Both the position numbers and the translations under genes were made by a program. From the NCBI RefSeq assembly GCF_000208865.1, contig NC_018385.1:496001-560000 (forward strand): a DNA stretch of 64,000 bases, given 5' to 3'. The notes under the pieces are model-generated. The model was not told where the DNA came from. It saw nothing but the letters and a program-made list of their open reading frames with translations, and made no database searches. The DNA is from Neospora caninum Liverpool (lineage: Eukaryota; Apicomplexa; Conoidasida; Eucoccidiorida; Sarcocystidae). Of this stretch, positions 11,524-22,327 are shown piece by piece; the stretch's first letter is position 1, and every line of letters begins with the position of its first letter.

Positions 11524-12990
11524 ATGAAGCCGGTTCAGCTGGCTCTTGTTGTTTCACCGCTCTTGGGGTTGGCACATGCGAACCATTGGTTCCCACGTGG
11601 AGTAACTACCCTCGAACTACCCGCCGTCCCCGTCCCAGGTATTTCATATTTGTTTTCTCAACCTGGTGCATGAATGCGCTGTCTTGCGTACCAGGCAACC
11701 GGAAGATCGCGCCACATGAGCCTACCCCAGAAGACCGGGACATCGACTCGGAAGATGCAGAACGGGCAGCAGATAGTTTTCGTTTAGGGACAACACTGGA
11801 AAATTACCCCGATCCACTAGTCAACCCACTGGCATGCGGACGCCCTGGAATGAAAGAATCATACATTTGTGACCCCGGTACGGGAGCCCAGTTAAAGCTA
11901 CATTATTCCCTCCACCCATCCGGCAACATACTCTGCAGACGGGGTCTTGAGAATGGGTGAGGCAGACAGGATTGAAGGCAAGTTCACACGTCAAAGACAG
12001 GTGATCTTTCACCGATGAACCGTCATCCCTTCAGAGTACTTAGCAATGACCCGGAGAAAATCTCACCACCAATGCGGCAACGACGAGGTCCCATTCATGT
12101 ACGGCATTTTGTGTATTGGTACTCCCAATCATTTGTACTTCTTTATGCCTCAGGTTCGCTGTGGCTGTTGTTCGACAGCTTCCACCAGGTGTTGACGGGG
12201 ACACATTTGCGACGGAATTGCTGGGTAAACGTTTTGTTAAAGTGTCATGTAAGATCTGCTGTTAATTCACTATCCCAGATCGGTGGGGGCTCGGCCACCC
12301 GGGATGTCACGATGGCATTCTGCTTCTACACAGCAAGCTCGATAACAAGACGTTTATGAAATGGTAAGGAGATGTGAAATACGGCATATCTTCCAGTACC
12401 GGTACACAGTCTTGTGGTTCAGGAAACGAGGCACGTCCCTTCACGCGGTATCCGTTCATAATAGTAATGATATCCGGACCTGTTCTTTATTGCAGGGGTA
12501 GAACCACAAATTAACGTCAAGGTGATATGAGGTCAAAGTCGTGGCTTTGATACCGATTTTTGACGACAAATGGTTGGGCAGATCTACGGCGCTCTCCAAA
12601 GAGAGTTTCAGTCTCACTCGGCCCGCATGCCTGCGGCACAGGCTCTGGAGGAGAACGTCGTGCTTGTCGGAGAAGTAAGTTATTCTGTCCTGATGTGTAT
12701 TCATAATCGACGGAGGGTCCCACCCGAAACAGCATTTGACAGGTGAAATGTCAGCAAATAAATTTGCCATCGACGTGCGGTTCCACAGTTGACCGCTCAC
12801 GTTTCCACAGTCTGCCGCCGCGCCAAACTACTCATCTTGTGGTTGTGCTCACCATAGCTACGCTCACGTTTCTGGCATACTTTTCATGTGCTGCTACTGT
12901 TATCTCAGTGAGTGGTTCGATTTATTGTTGGCACGATGTCCGCTATAGACGTCGTATTTGCAGGACGAAATCAGCAAGCCACGGATGTGA
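11524..12990 (+). CDS. MOLO1/TPM-like domain protein with signal peptide and one membrane span, 11 exons
   Basis: Proposed exons are 11524-11638, 11695-11877, 11939-12000, 12037-12098, 12154-12224, 12279-12363, 12410-12447, 12496-12521, 12582-12674, 12743-12907 and 12964-12990. They give 308 residues and every junction keeps phase. It begins with a signal peptide (MKPVQLALVVSPLLGLAHA). The MOLO1/TPM (Psb32-like) signature follows across four exons: NYPDPLVNPLACG, then SYICDPDGVL completed over an intron, then FAVAVVRQLPPG, then RWGLG and DGILLLHSKLD. A hydrophobic helix (VVVLTIATLTFLAYF) precedes a short tail, so it should be a single-pass membrane protein with the domain on the luminal or outer side. 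In other organisms the family is linked to receptor or photosystem assembly; the function here is unknown. Exons 4, 7 and 8 were chosen mainly to keep phase and are the least certain. Confidence 0.72.
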
Positions 12991-13697
12991 ATGCATTTCA
13001 CCGGAACAAAGCATTTTCAGCGGGGCATTGTGCGGCCCTTGGATGCGACTAGCACAAACGAGATGGAGAAGTGCAAATTTGTGGCGCAGACAACTCAATC
13101 GGCAATAAGTGGAGCAGACACCGCCTTCTCTGCCTCGCCCCCCCTCCTCCCGTGCTCCATACGGGTTGGTGATAACCGGGAGGGACCCGAGGCTTGTCGT
13201 TGGAACGAACATGTTCCGGGTTTTTGTTCAGCTAAACAAACGCAAGTCCGAGTGTAGCGGACGGACATGACCTGGTCCAGTTTCCGCATGTGACGGTGAA
13301 CATAGGGAACAACTTATATGGGAAACTGTTCTCCGTCAGGATTCCTTTGAACCGTATAGATTTCCACTCAGTTTCGTTATGTTTTTGTCTGCTGTACAAC
13401 AGGTACAGTTCACCTCTTCTCCGGGCCCTCCTGCTTTCCCTTGCTCCCGGCAAGAAGAGGCGCACGGCGACGACAGCAGAAAAATCTTTCTCCACTTCAG
13501 GCTCTTCCCCTCTTTTCACAGAGTCTCTCACTGCGTCGGTCTGCTTCTCTCTTTCTTGCGATGTTCCTCTCAATCTCCGTTGCTCTTCTCTTTTCTGGTT
13601 TACGCCTCGATGAACGAAGGAGAGACACCGAATGCAGTCGCCATGTTGTCGATCGTCACAGATTTGTACGGATCGAGAAACTGCGCGTACGCCCGCA
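12991..13697. other. 3' flank up to the assembly gap; no gene seen
   Basis: Probable 3' untranslated region of the MOLO1-like gene, then pyrimidine-rich sequence (13390-13620) resembling coccidian 5' untranslated or intron sequence. No supportable frame continues into the gap. Confidence 0.5.
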
Positions 13698-13797
13698 NNN
13701 NNNNNNNNNNNNNNNNNNNNNNNNNNNNNNNNNNNNNNNNNNNNNNNNNNNNNNNNNNNNNNNNNNNNNNNNNNNNNNNNNNNNNNNNNNNNNNNNN
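13698..13797. other. Assembly gap (100 N)
   Basis: A run of exactly 100 N, the usual placeholder for a gap of unknown size. The right flank is a C6-T6-G12-like homopolymer block, a likely cause of assembly failure. Order and distance across it should not be trusted. Confidence 0.98.
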
Positions 13798-14386
13798 CCC
13801 TTTTTTGGGGGGGGGGGGGGAGGGTGAACGCGAGAAGAAGCATTTATTAAGTGGGAAGGCATTTATTAAGCGGGAGACGAAAGGAGGAAACGAGGAAGGG
13901 GAACGGCGAGAGAGAGTGGCGGGGTGATTGTGGAAAGGCATGCAGAGAGGCAGGAATTGTTCGGCGCGTCCCTGGCCACGCCGTGTGTTTCGTGGAAAGA
14001 CAAGTGCGTTGAAAAAGCGTTTTGAGTTCTTGGGATTGTGGATTTTCGCGGTGGTGTCTTGAATAGGAACTCCGACCCAGTCGGACAGAAGAGTCGCGCT
14101 GGGTTCAGCTGTTTTGTCTTGGCATAACGGACAGGGTAACCAGATAGCATGGCACCAACACAGGAGCTGTACTGACCCGTCCAGCCCCCGCACACAAACG
14201 ATTCGCGAAAATAGGCGCCTGTGGATTTAGTAGTGGCGCGACGTGCGTGCTTTTTGCTGCAACTCTACTCAATTCGCAAATTTTGCACATGCACCTGCAC
14301 GAGATACAGCACAGGACGTATGCCACGAAAGGTTCGCCAGACCGTAGCCTGCAAGTGTCGCATTGCGCCCGGTCTGGGTGTGGATT
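13798..14386. other. No gene seen
   Basis: Starts with homopolymer sequence (a G tract at 13807-13820). The rest probably holds the 3' end of the minus-strand gene at 14.4 kb. Nothing else is supported. Confidence 0.45.
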
Positions 14387-15620
14387 CTACACGGTTTCAC
14401 CACCACCTCTGCAGCAGTCCACGGATGCTTCGTGGATGTGCCGAAACGCGGCGACGGCGATTTGCACAAGAACAACGATCACGAGTGGAACGTGGATGGA
14501 AAAGTTCGGGGCCGTCTCACTGGTGTGGCAGTACACCGTCACTTTCCTGTCGGTCGTCCACCCCATTTTCACGAAGCTTTCTCCCTTGATTGTGTAGACG
14601 GCAGCAACATCGTTGAGAGCTAGGAACTCGCGAGTGCAATCTAGAGACCACAGAGGAATTATCGGCATTTGTTGTGGTTCGTGCGCACTGCCTTGGATCT
14701 TTATCGTGACTGCATTCTCCTGCACCCCTCTACGCGAGACATCATCGCTCTTTTGCGCGGCTCGGTCTTTGGCCGCGCCCTGTTCGTTGTGTCTGGTGTT
14801 TTCTAGCGGACGACTGGCGTAAGGGTAACTCTGTCGGAGGGTGGAGCGGGCGGTACGCGAACCACGGGTGTCTCGAAAAGACGTTTCCTCGACTTTCCCG
14901 ACAAACTTTGCCTTCTGGCAAAGAGTTCCCACCAGACACTGGCTGTAGACTCCCGTGACACCCTTGAGAAGCGCCACGCGTTCACCGATCCTGAGGAAAA
15001 TGTCGCCGGTGGTGTCTGACCCAAGTCTAGAAACGATACGAATTCCATCTGTACACCAGACAGTAGCCACGCACACGTCTCCGATTCCTGAGTATAGACA
15101 AGCCTTGGCCCAGTAGATGAGGCCAGATCGTATCGTCAGGGGGTTGTCCAGACCCGTCGGTACGGCGTGGGCAAGAGGAGCGAAGCTTTGCGGCACTCCG
15201 AGGCTCTCCACCTTCATGTTATATTCTTCTACGTGTCGCCAGTCTGCTGCGCGGAGAGCAGCAAACAAAGCGGAGCAAGACGCAACCGACCTCAGCAGAG
15301 GCTCTTCTGCGTCCACCGCGGGCTCCAGCTTGGCGCTGCAAGCGAGCTGAGGAGTGACAACTAGAGATGGCAGCAAGATCCCGCGGGAATCGGGAGCGTG
15401 AAAGGACGCAGAAGGGGGAGAGGGCGTTCCGGACGAAGGCGTGAACGTGGACGGGGGAACTGAGGCCGATGAGAACCGCGCGAGATTGATGGCTTCCTCG
15501 CATTCAAGATACGAGAGAGGCCCAGTCGCGAAACTGAGGTCGGCCGACTGTCCTGGATATAAAAATGAATCCCGAGCGGCATTCCAAGCTCCGCCAATAT
15601 CCGGTTCCTGTCCAAGCACC
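14387..15620 (-). CDS. Large 3' exon of an unrecognised protein
   Basis: An open frame of about 410 codons that has no ATG near its 5' end, so it must be an internal or terminal exon entered at one of the CAG acceptors around 15598-15612. The middle contains a well-folded-looking stretch (LIYWAKACLYSGIGDVCVA and DIFLRIGERVALLKGV), then a charged Arg/Ser/Thr linker, then WTTDRKVTVYC. A C-terminal hydrophobic run (VPLVIVVLVQIAVAAF) could be a membrane segment. Coding is supported by length and composition; I do not recognise the family. Upstream exons may include the block at 16488-16775. Confidence 0.5.
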
Positions 15621-18600
15621 TGCTCGACCACAAGTTTCGTGCGTCAACAGAAATAAAACTCCAAGACAATAGACTTCGTCGTCCTGGAAACACCGGGTAC
15701 GATCCTTCTGCTACATATTGTCCAGCGTGACTGAGGTTAGAGTGCAACAACTGAAATTACGTCTCCTATTTATCAGCACTAAAAGAAGCAGACTCTGTTT
15801 TCCGGAGGCCCTCGGTCAAGAGGCATAAACTCACACCGACTTGTGGATCTTGTCTCACTGGGCCGACTGCGCGATTCGGCATACACGAATTCCTCGCTCG
15901 AATGTGCAACTGAAACCGATTCTGGAGAAAGGAGACCGTTTTCCTTTCCTTTTGCCGCGCTGGACCCGGCCAGAACGAGGGGTGTTATCGCAATCGAAAA
16001 CCAGGGTCACACACGCCGCTGCCTAAGATGGTTTCGCTCATAAAATCTCCATTCCTTCAAGTGCTGCTGGATCCCCCTCTTTTAGAATTTCTAGAAAGTA
16101 ACCTAGCGCGGCCGTGTCGACATCCTTAAGGAACTACAGACTTCTATAGGAACACTCGGGTGTCAACGTTACAGGCAGTCCTGAACTCCCCAAATTACAA
16201 ATGCGGCGTGGATAAACCAGGCTTAAACTCGCGTCAAACAGTCTTGCAATTTCGTTTGAATCGCTTTCCACTAAAGCGTGTATAGTCGTTCTCGCAACAT
16301 ACCACTGACATTGTTTTTGCCTGCACCCAAATGACATATGAACGTGGGGAAGCATTCTTCAGATCTGGTTTGTCTGCTTAGTGCGCGAGACCAGACTGTG
16401 AATTGTTCGCTGAATAAACCTTTAATTACGTCAGAACATCAATTCGTTCGTGTGTCTAGAGACCCTGCGAGTATGCGCACGTACGTCTCGAGCCTCTTCT
16501 GGAATCTGCGATGGTCCGGGGCTTCCATCAGACACAGCCTCTGTAACTGGTCTGGGGGTTGTGATTGGGCGTTCCGTTGGGGTCACCGGTTGGATGTTCT
16601 CGTTCCACGACAAAATCTGCCCATCTGCTCCCCCCAACTTTGCGGGGGCTGCCAAGAAAAGAAAGTTGACGAGGAATCCTTGAAGCGAGGGCATGTTGAT
16701 CTGACCTGGAGGAAATGGCGGGCAAGTTCCAAAGAAGCGGTTGGGCGACACTTGAGGAGAGGAAACCCCACTTAACCATTTCCAACCGTTCGCCACTTCC
16801 TTTGGCATCACGCAAAACGGCACTTACGCCGGAAATAACGGTTGCATGCGTCGTAACACAAGTTGACGCATGCATCCAGTTGAGTAAGCAAAGGAACGTT
16901 TCTGCGCTTACTTCAGTTTGAACGTCTGTCGTGCCTGCGCATTTCGTCTTGGCGCACACGCTGCGCGAACGTGGCTAAACCGATGCTCCGCCGTAAACTT
17001 CCCTCAGCTAGAGATCGCAGGCAGTCTCAGGATCTCGCGCTTTACTACTAAAGAACCAAGCCTATCTCGTGACGGGTTCACGGAAGGACGTACCCTTGAC
17101 GACTTCGCGGGAGTCTCATGGACGAATGCAGTGCAGGCATGAACCTATCGTTATTGTATCTCCAGTGTGCTACCCTCCTACAATGCAGAGACATGTGTAT
17201 GACCATACAAACTAGAGTGTCAGGTACGTATATAGTGCCTATTTTGACCTGTGTGGAGGGAAGTGGAGCGGAAGCACACGGCTGTACAGCCGGTGACGGA
17301 GAGGCGAGAAACTGAGGCTGCACTCTTCTTCACTGGGGTCCTCTGCAAGGCGGGCGGCGAGCTTCGAACAGATACTCTAAATCCGTTTGCAAGTCCGGTC
17401 TATCGGGCCGTAGCTTCCCCACGAGAAAGCCCACTGTCCAACACACGCTTTTGAAGATAAAGACCTCTCGACACTCTGCGGTTGCAGTTACATAAACTTC
17501 CCCGAGTCTCGTCTTTTTTTTTCGAGTCGCCGTGCCTGTAGCCCTGTGTCTCCCACGATTAACGCGGTCCAGCAACAATCCGATTTGTTATATCATGCGG
17601 CGACGGGGCAGCAATCGGCTAAATGTTATCTCTGATCTCCCCAAAACCCAAGTTTGACGTGCTTGGCGCTGTGACCTGGATATACATAACAGTGTTACCT
17701 GCAGAACTACGATGCGCCAGGCATTAAACATCGCAGAACCTACGGTGCGCTTCACCTGTGGAAGCCGCTTCCTTAACTATACAGGAGGCCCTTGGAACCC
17801 TCCAAATTCTTTCCTCGGCCCGATACAGAATCGCTCGAAAAGAACGCGTTTGACGGCGCGGAATGCGCGGAGAATCTGCGACCCTTGAGTAGGGAAAAGT
17901 ACGGTTCACTTGACATGCACATTTCTCATTCGATGTGCTCAACCATTCGGTGGCTTCACAGCAGAAAGAAACCAGAACGCACACAACACTAGGGCATTGT
18001 TCGTCCACGTTCCTCACGGACTCGTGACGAACATAGTGTGTTGAAAAAGCGCTCCAGAAAAGGAATAAACGGATAAAAGGCACGCGCCGGCATATTACAG
18101 TGTGGTACAGAAACGAAACAACGGCGACTTTGCTCTGTAAGATGCCGGCGCACAGTTGCTATTAACAAATTGTGGACTCACGCAACGTGGTCCCATATTC
18201 ACTTCAACGGCTCCAGGCGAGACGCGGGAGAAATTGCACTCTGTAAAATATCGAGAAATGATCTGACGACCCCTTCAAAGGCAATAAACGGAAAGGCGCA
18301 TTCTAGCTTGCCGTATACCTGCGCGCACAACGTGGCGCTCACATGCCCCACGCTGCACGGGAACTGCAGCAGCGGCTGACACATTTTCCGAGCCTGTGTA
18401 CCTGTGGCATGCCCATGTTCTTCTGAATTTCCCGCGTTCCTCCCCCGTTTCGCTGGCCCTGGCCAGGCGTCGCATGTGAGCCAATCCCCGCCGCTCAAAC
18501 GCGATCCACGAGCTGCATTCATCACCACTGATTCGCGGGCGACATCCGACAACCGCAACTCAGGGCGTTACAAAGGCTATTTTGACTACGTGAACTCTCT

Positions 18601-19109
18601 CGACACCGCGAGATCCTGGTTTTCCCGTCTAGAGCTGTAGGAGAAGTAACGGCCCCGACGCACGCAGTAAACAAAAACGGCATTCACAATATTCTTCACT
18701 AAAACACGGTACCACGACCGCATTACACGCAAGAAGCTGCTCCGTATCCCCCCAGCGGCCTAGCGTCGCCACTTTCGCCTTTCTGAGTTGTGTCTGGAGT
18801 CTTCCCTCTCTCCTTCTACACGGCTGAGACGCGTTCTGTGGATTCGTTTTTTCGTCTCTCTTGGCGCAAGCTTCCGTGGTCCTGCTTGCCCGAGGAATTC
18901 TGTGCATTCTGGCGGCTGCCTCTCTCTCCGTTTTCTTCCCTTCGTCGATGGAACAGAACGCTATCGCGTGCATACCTCCAACGTTCCATGTGTCGGCATA
19001 CCCCCACGGCCTGCGGGTTTCCGCAACTGGCCCTCGCGCGCTAGGTCGTATGCACGGAAGCCCTAAATCCCCTTTCCAGGTACGCTTATTTTTCTTTCAC
19101 ATCTGGCGG
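15621..19109. other. Unassigned region outside the tentative exon
   Basis: Besides the block at 16488-16775, a minus-strand frame at 16134-16338 may be a further exon. The interval 17000-19100 has only short overlapping frames on both strands. Its right end should hold the 3' untranslated region of the kinase gene. No repeat or RNA gene was seen. Confidence 0.4.
16488..16775 (-). CDS. Tentative exon, Pro/Thr-rich protein
   Basis: A minus-strand block runs from an AAAG acceptor to a GAC|GTACGT donor. It encodes NGWKWLSG, a hydrophobic stretch (GFLVNFLFLAAPAKLGG) and a Pro/Thr/Glu-rich tail. An upstream block at about 16920-16845 ends in a strong GGC|GTAAGT donor in a compatible phase. Alternatively, translation from the ATG at 16694 would give a small protein with an N-terminal signal-like helix. 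Family unknown. Confidence 0.3.
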
Positions 19110-20694
19110 TTAGTCACGCTCACCCTTGCGCTTTGCTGCATTTTTCTCCTTCCCTTTCCCTCGACCGCCTTCCTCGCCGTTCACAAACTTGTCTTCCTCC
19201 TCTTGCCGCTGACGGATCTTCGCTCGTATCCGCTTCATCGCCTCGTCGGCACCCGGGAGTTTGGAGAACGGCGCGGGGCCGGTTCTCTGGCGCACTACCG
19301 CGAAGTCGATGCCTTCGAAATACGGGTCGTCCATGACTTGACTGATGTTCGGCCTCGCCTTGGGATCCAGGTTGGTCATTTTCTTCACCAACGTTGTCAG
19401 CCTCTTTCGGTTCGGAATCCGAACTTTCTGGTCCATCAGCATGAGCCCCAGGCGCCGAAACGTAACGCCGAGGCTGTAGACATCGGTCGTGTCGTCATAC
19501 CGGGTGCGCGTAAACCCATGCCGCAAAAAGTACGTCGACGTTGTCTCCGGAGGCATGAAGTCGGTCGTTCCAACCAAATACGATTTCTCGTCAGCGAACT
19601 CGACTGTCGCCATATCGGCGACGACAATGTGGCCATCGGGAGCGACAAGGAAGTTGTCGTCTTTCAAATCGCGGTGCGTCAAATTCCTTTCGTGCAGCTG
19701 CCGAGCAGCCATGGCCAGTTCGGCGAGCAAGAGCACAAAGTCTACCGTCGCAGCTTGTTCTTCCACCGTGTTCGGGAGCATCCGGTACAGTGGCAAGACA
19801 AGATACACAACGCGCCTGGTTGTGCTCCGCAGCGCCGCCAAGAGGGGCAGAACATAGGGGAACTTGTTCTTGTCATCGAACATCCGGTGGATGTACGGTT
19901 CGCTGACGACGCTGTATAGGTCGACGGCTTCGTAGGGGATCGCCTTGATCACTAGCCCGTATGGGACATCCTCGCGAGCGAAACCCAAAAAGTCCAGAAG
20001 CGCCGACGACGGTTTGTAAATGAGAGTGACTTCCGAGTGACTCGCCGAGAAGAATGTGGCCGTAACCCGGGAACCTGCCTTCTTGAACTCGTTGAACTTG
20101 GAGTCGTCAACGGGCCGCAACCGTTTAAAGATCTGCATCCGCTTTAAAAAGCCTGCACGTGAAAACACGCAAAACCTAACAACACTGCATGTCCACGTCC
20201 ACACGCAAACCACCGGCCCTCTCTGCCCACCACGCACGCCTTCCTACCGCTCATGCAAAGAGGCCGCCACGCGTAACACTCTCCCCACGCAGCTGGCGAT
20301 GTCGACGCGGCGGCAAGACTCCCGTTCACACACAGCTCTAACAAGCTGACAAAAGAAGCCCTTTCGACGAGGCGTCGATTGCGATTTAAGCCTCGCCTCG
20401 GTGTCATCCAAGCCTCGCCGCCCAGCCTCCTCCGGTGTCGTTACCTGGCACGAGCGAGTCCAACCGTCGATGCTGCGTGCCGGTAAGGGGGTGCACGTCG
20501 GGCGCGAGTCTCTCGGAGGTGGACTGAAGCTCTTCCGCCGCGCCCTGGTGGTCCGCGGAGGCGCTGTCATGGAATGTCGAAGGGAATCTTTCCTCTGCGG
20601 AAGGCGGCTCTGCATTCGCGGCGAGAGAGAAGTTTGCACGTGGGCGCAAACCGGCGACGGAGAGGACAGCGAGAATGCTGAGGAATGCGCACAT
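19110..20694 (-). CDS. Secreted protein kinase of the WNG/ROP type
   Basis: Two exons, 20694-20445 and 20152-19110, join in phase (donor G|GTAACG, acceptor GTGCAG) to give 430 residues. The ATG sits in CCCAAAATG. Residues 1-28 form a signal peptide, and RRLDS at 77-81 resembles the TEXEL motif cut by ASP5. The kinase domain covers about 100-365. Lys153 lies in LVIKAI, the catalytic loop HRDLKDDN is at 243-250, and Asp263 lies in ADMATVEF where DFG is expected. PPET, the D-x-Y-S-L-G segment and RP of subdomain XI follow. No glycine-rich loop precedes Lys153, the hallmark of WNG kinases, which act in dense granules and the vacuole lumen. Lys, HRD Asp, Asn and the metal-binding Asp are all present, so activity is plausible. 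The C-terminus is Lys/Arg/Glu-rich. It could instead be classed simply as a ROP-family kinase. Confidence 0.85.
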
Positions 20695-20984
20695 TTTGGG
20701 CCTGGCGGAGCGAAACCGGGGCTTTCCCGTCGGTTTCCCCGCCACCCTCAGAGCAAAAACAGACGCCATTTTGTCGCGACAACCAGGTGGGAGGTCTCCA
20801 GGTCCGATGCTCTCTGGCGCGTCTCGGCACCTCCATGCACGAAGAGATGCGCGAAGGAAGCCGGGGCGTGCATCCATACCCGGTTTCTTCACGCCAGGGA
20901 GATCTCGTTTCCCGCCTCTCCCGGCCAGGCCTCTCGGTGAGCTTGTCCGAGTGCTCCGCAAACACAGGGCCCCCTTGGCACTCA

Positions 20985-21718
20985 CACCAGCGAGAGAATC
21001 GACCGTCCTCTCCGGTCTCCGAACCACCGGCTGGCGCCTTCCACGGCAGCCGCGCCCAAACTTCAACGCCAGATTCAGTTGGGGCGTCCCAGAGGTGAAA
21101 ATGTCGATCAAGTACACTTCACCATCCTTAATCGCCACATTGAAAAACCGGGCCAAGCGAGACGACTGGGCTGAAAACCAGAGGCGCGCGCGAGAACCAG
21201 AATCCACAGCGTGGCGGGAGCGAGCTCCACACGTTCCCAAGCCTTTCTTGGCGAGAAACACGAAAAGAAGTCGAATTTACGGGTACGATATGAGGTGAGG
21301 TATCATGGGAAAGGAAGAGCAACTTGGAAGGGAATCGACGGGGTGTCGCAAAGAACGCCCAACCCCCGGTTCGCGGTGTGGCTGCGGAAAGAACGATGCA
21401 TGCCCCACTGTTTTTTAGCGCGCGCCTGGCGGCGGAGAGAGACACGACCCGGCTACTTTCCCAGCCTGTCCACGACACCATGAAAGATAGACGGGGAGCA
21501 GTGCACCTGCCAGTTTCTCTTAAACTCAAAGCCGACACGTTCGCCGTCTCTGCTCTGGAAACAGGATGCCGCTCCACACCTCGAACCCCCGTCGCAGGGG
21601 GGCTCTCCGGGGTGACAGCCCGAGCCGTTCGGTGCGTCAGACCCTCGGGTTCCGCGGCCAGCGTTTGGCCCGCCAGTGAAAAGCCGAGAAAGGCTGCAAG
21701 TACGACGCACAGCTTCAT
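20985..21718 (-). pseudogene. Signal-peptide exon and decayed kinase-like fragment upstream of the kinase
   Basis: The block at 21718-21480 opens with a convincing signal peptide (MKLCVVLAAFLGFSLAG followed by QTLAAEP). A second block at about 21165-20990 encodes FFNVAIKDGEVYLIDIF and ends at GCTGGT|GTGAGT. That peptide resembles the stretch from the catalytic-loop Asn to the metal-binding Asp of a kinase; the neighbouring kinase has NFLVAPDGHIVVADM there. I could not connect the blocks into a full kinase, and the HRD part is missing. A degraded tandem duplicate of the kinase fits best. An alternative 5' part of the same gene, or an unrelated secreted protein, is possible. Confidence 0.35.
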
Positions 21719-21835
21719 TCTGCGGCTACGCAGCAGGTGACCCGTCTCCCCATCCTACCGGACCGTCCGACTGCGTGCTGGCGGCAAATCGTTGCGGAAA
21801 GGCTTCTTCACGTAGACACCCTCACTGGGTTGTGG

Positions 21836-22327
21836 CTAGGGACGAACACGGGCGCGATGCGCATGCCCGCCGGCTGACACACCGGTGATGGAAGTTCCAA
21901 ATGTGGTCAGCGAATGCGTCCTCATTCGGTAAACTTGTGCGATCGAGTGGGACAGGTGCGCCGGAGCCCTGAATCTTTGCAGATCAGCGTCCATCATAAA
22001 CCTTCCTGCTGGACGGTTGGACGTCCAGATCAAACAGCCGGGAGAAATAGACTCCAGCTTCCAATCGTACTTCGCTACAGCCCCATGTTTATACCAAAAA
22101 CCCTCAAAGCTGCTCTCCGCAAGGGTAGCGGCGTGGGCGACACTGGACAGCAGCCGTAGGCAACTGAGGGGTTGTGACTTGTAGAGTCGGAACGGCGGGT
22201 TTTGTAAACGTGGAGGTGTGCCAAGGCTCTCCGACAGTCGCGTGAGCATGTGCTCGCCCTCAAAGGTGTAAATGTGTTCGTTCAACATCACTGGCTTTTT
22301 CTCTGTTGTCTCTAGCCCTGGGCGCAT
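21836..22327 (-). CDS. Hypothetical protein
   Basis: A frame of 163 codons from ATG 22327, with another ATG at 22288, has a globular-looking composition (EHIYTFEGEHMLTRL, ESSFEGFWYKHGAVAKYDW, SPGCLIWTSN). No family is recognised. It could be a complete small protein or the last exon of a longer gene. It lies on the same strand as the secreted kinase. Confidence 0.35.
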   Translation of the reverse strand: MRPGLETTEKKPVMLNEHIYTFEGEHMLTRLSESLGTPPRLQNPPFRLYKSQPLSCLRLLSSVAHAATLAESSFEGFWYKHGAVAKYDWKLESISPGCLIWTSNRPAGRFMMDADLQRFRAPAHLSHSIAQVYRMRTHSLTTFGTSITGVSAGGHAHRARVRP

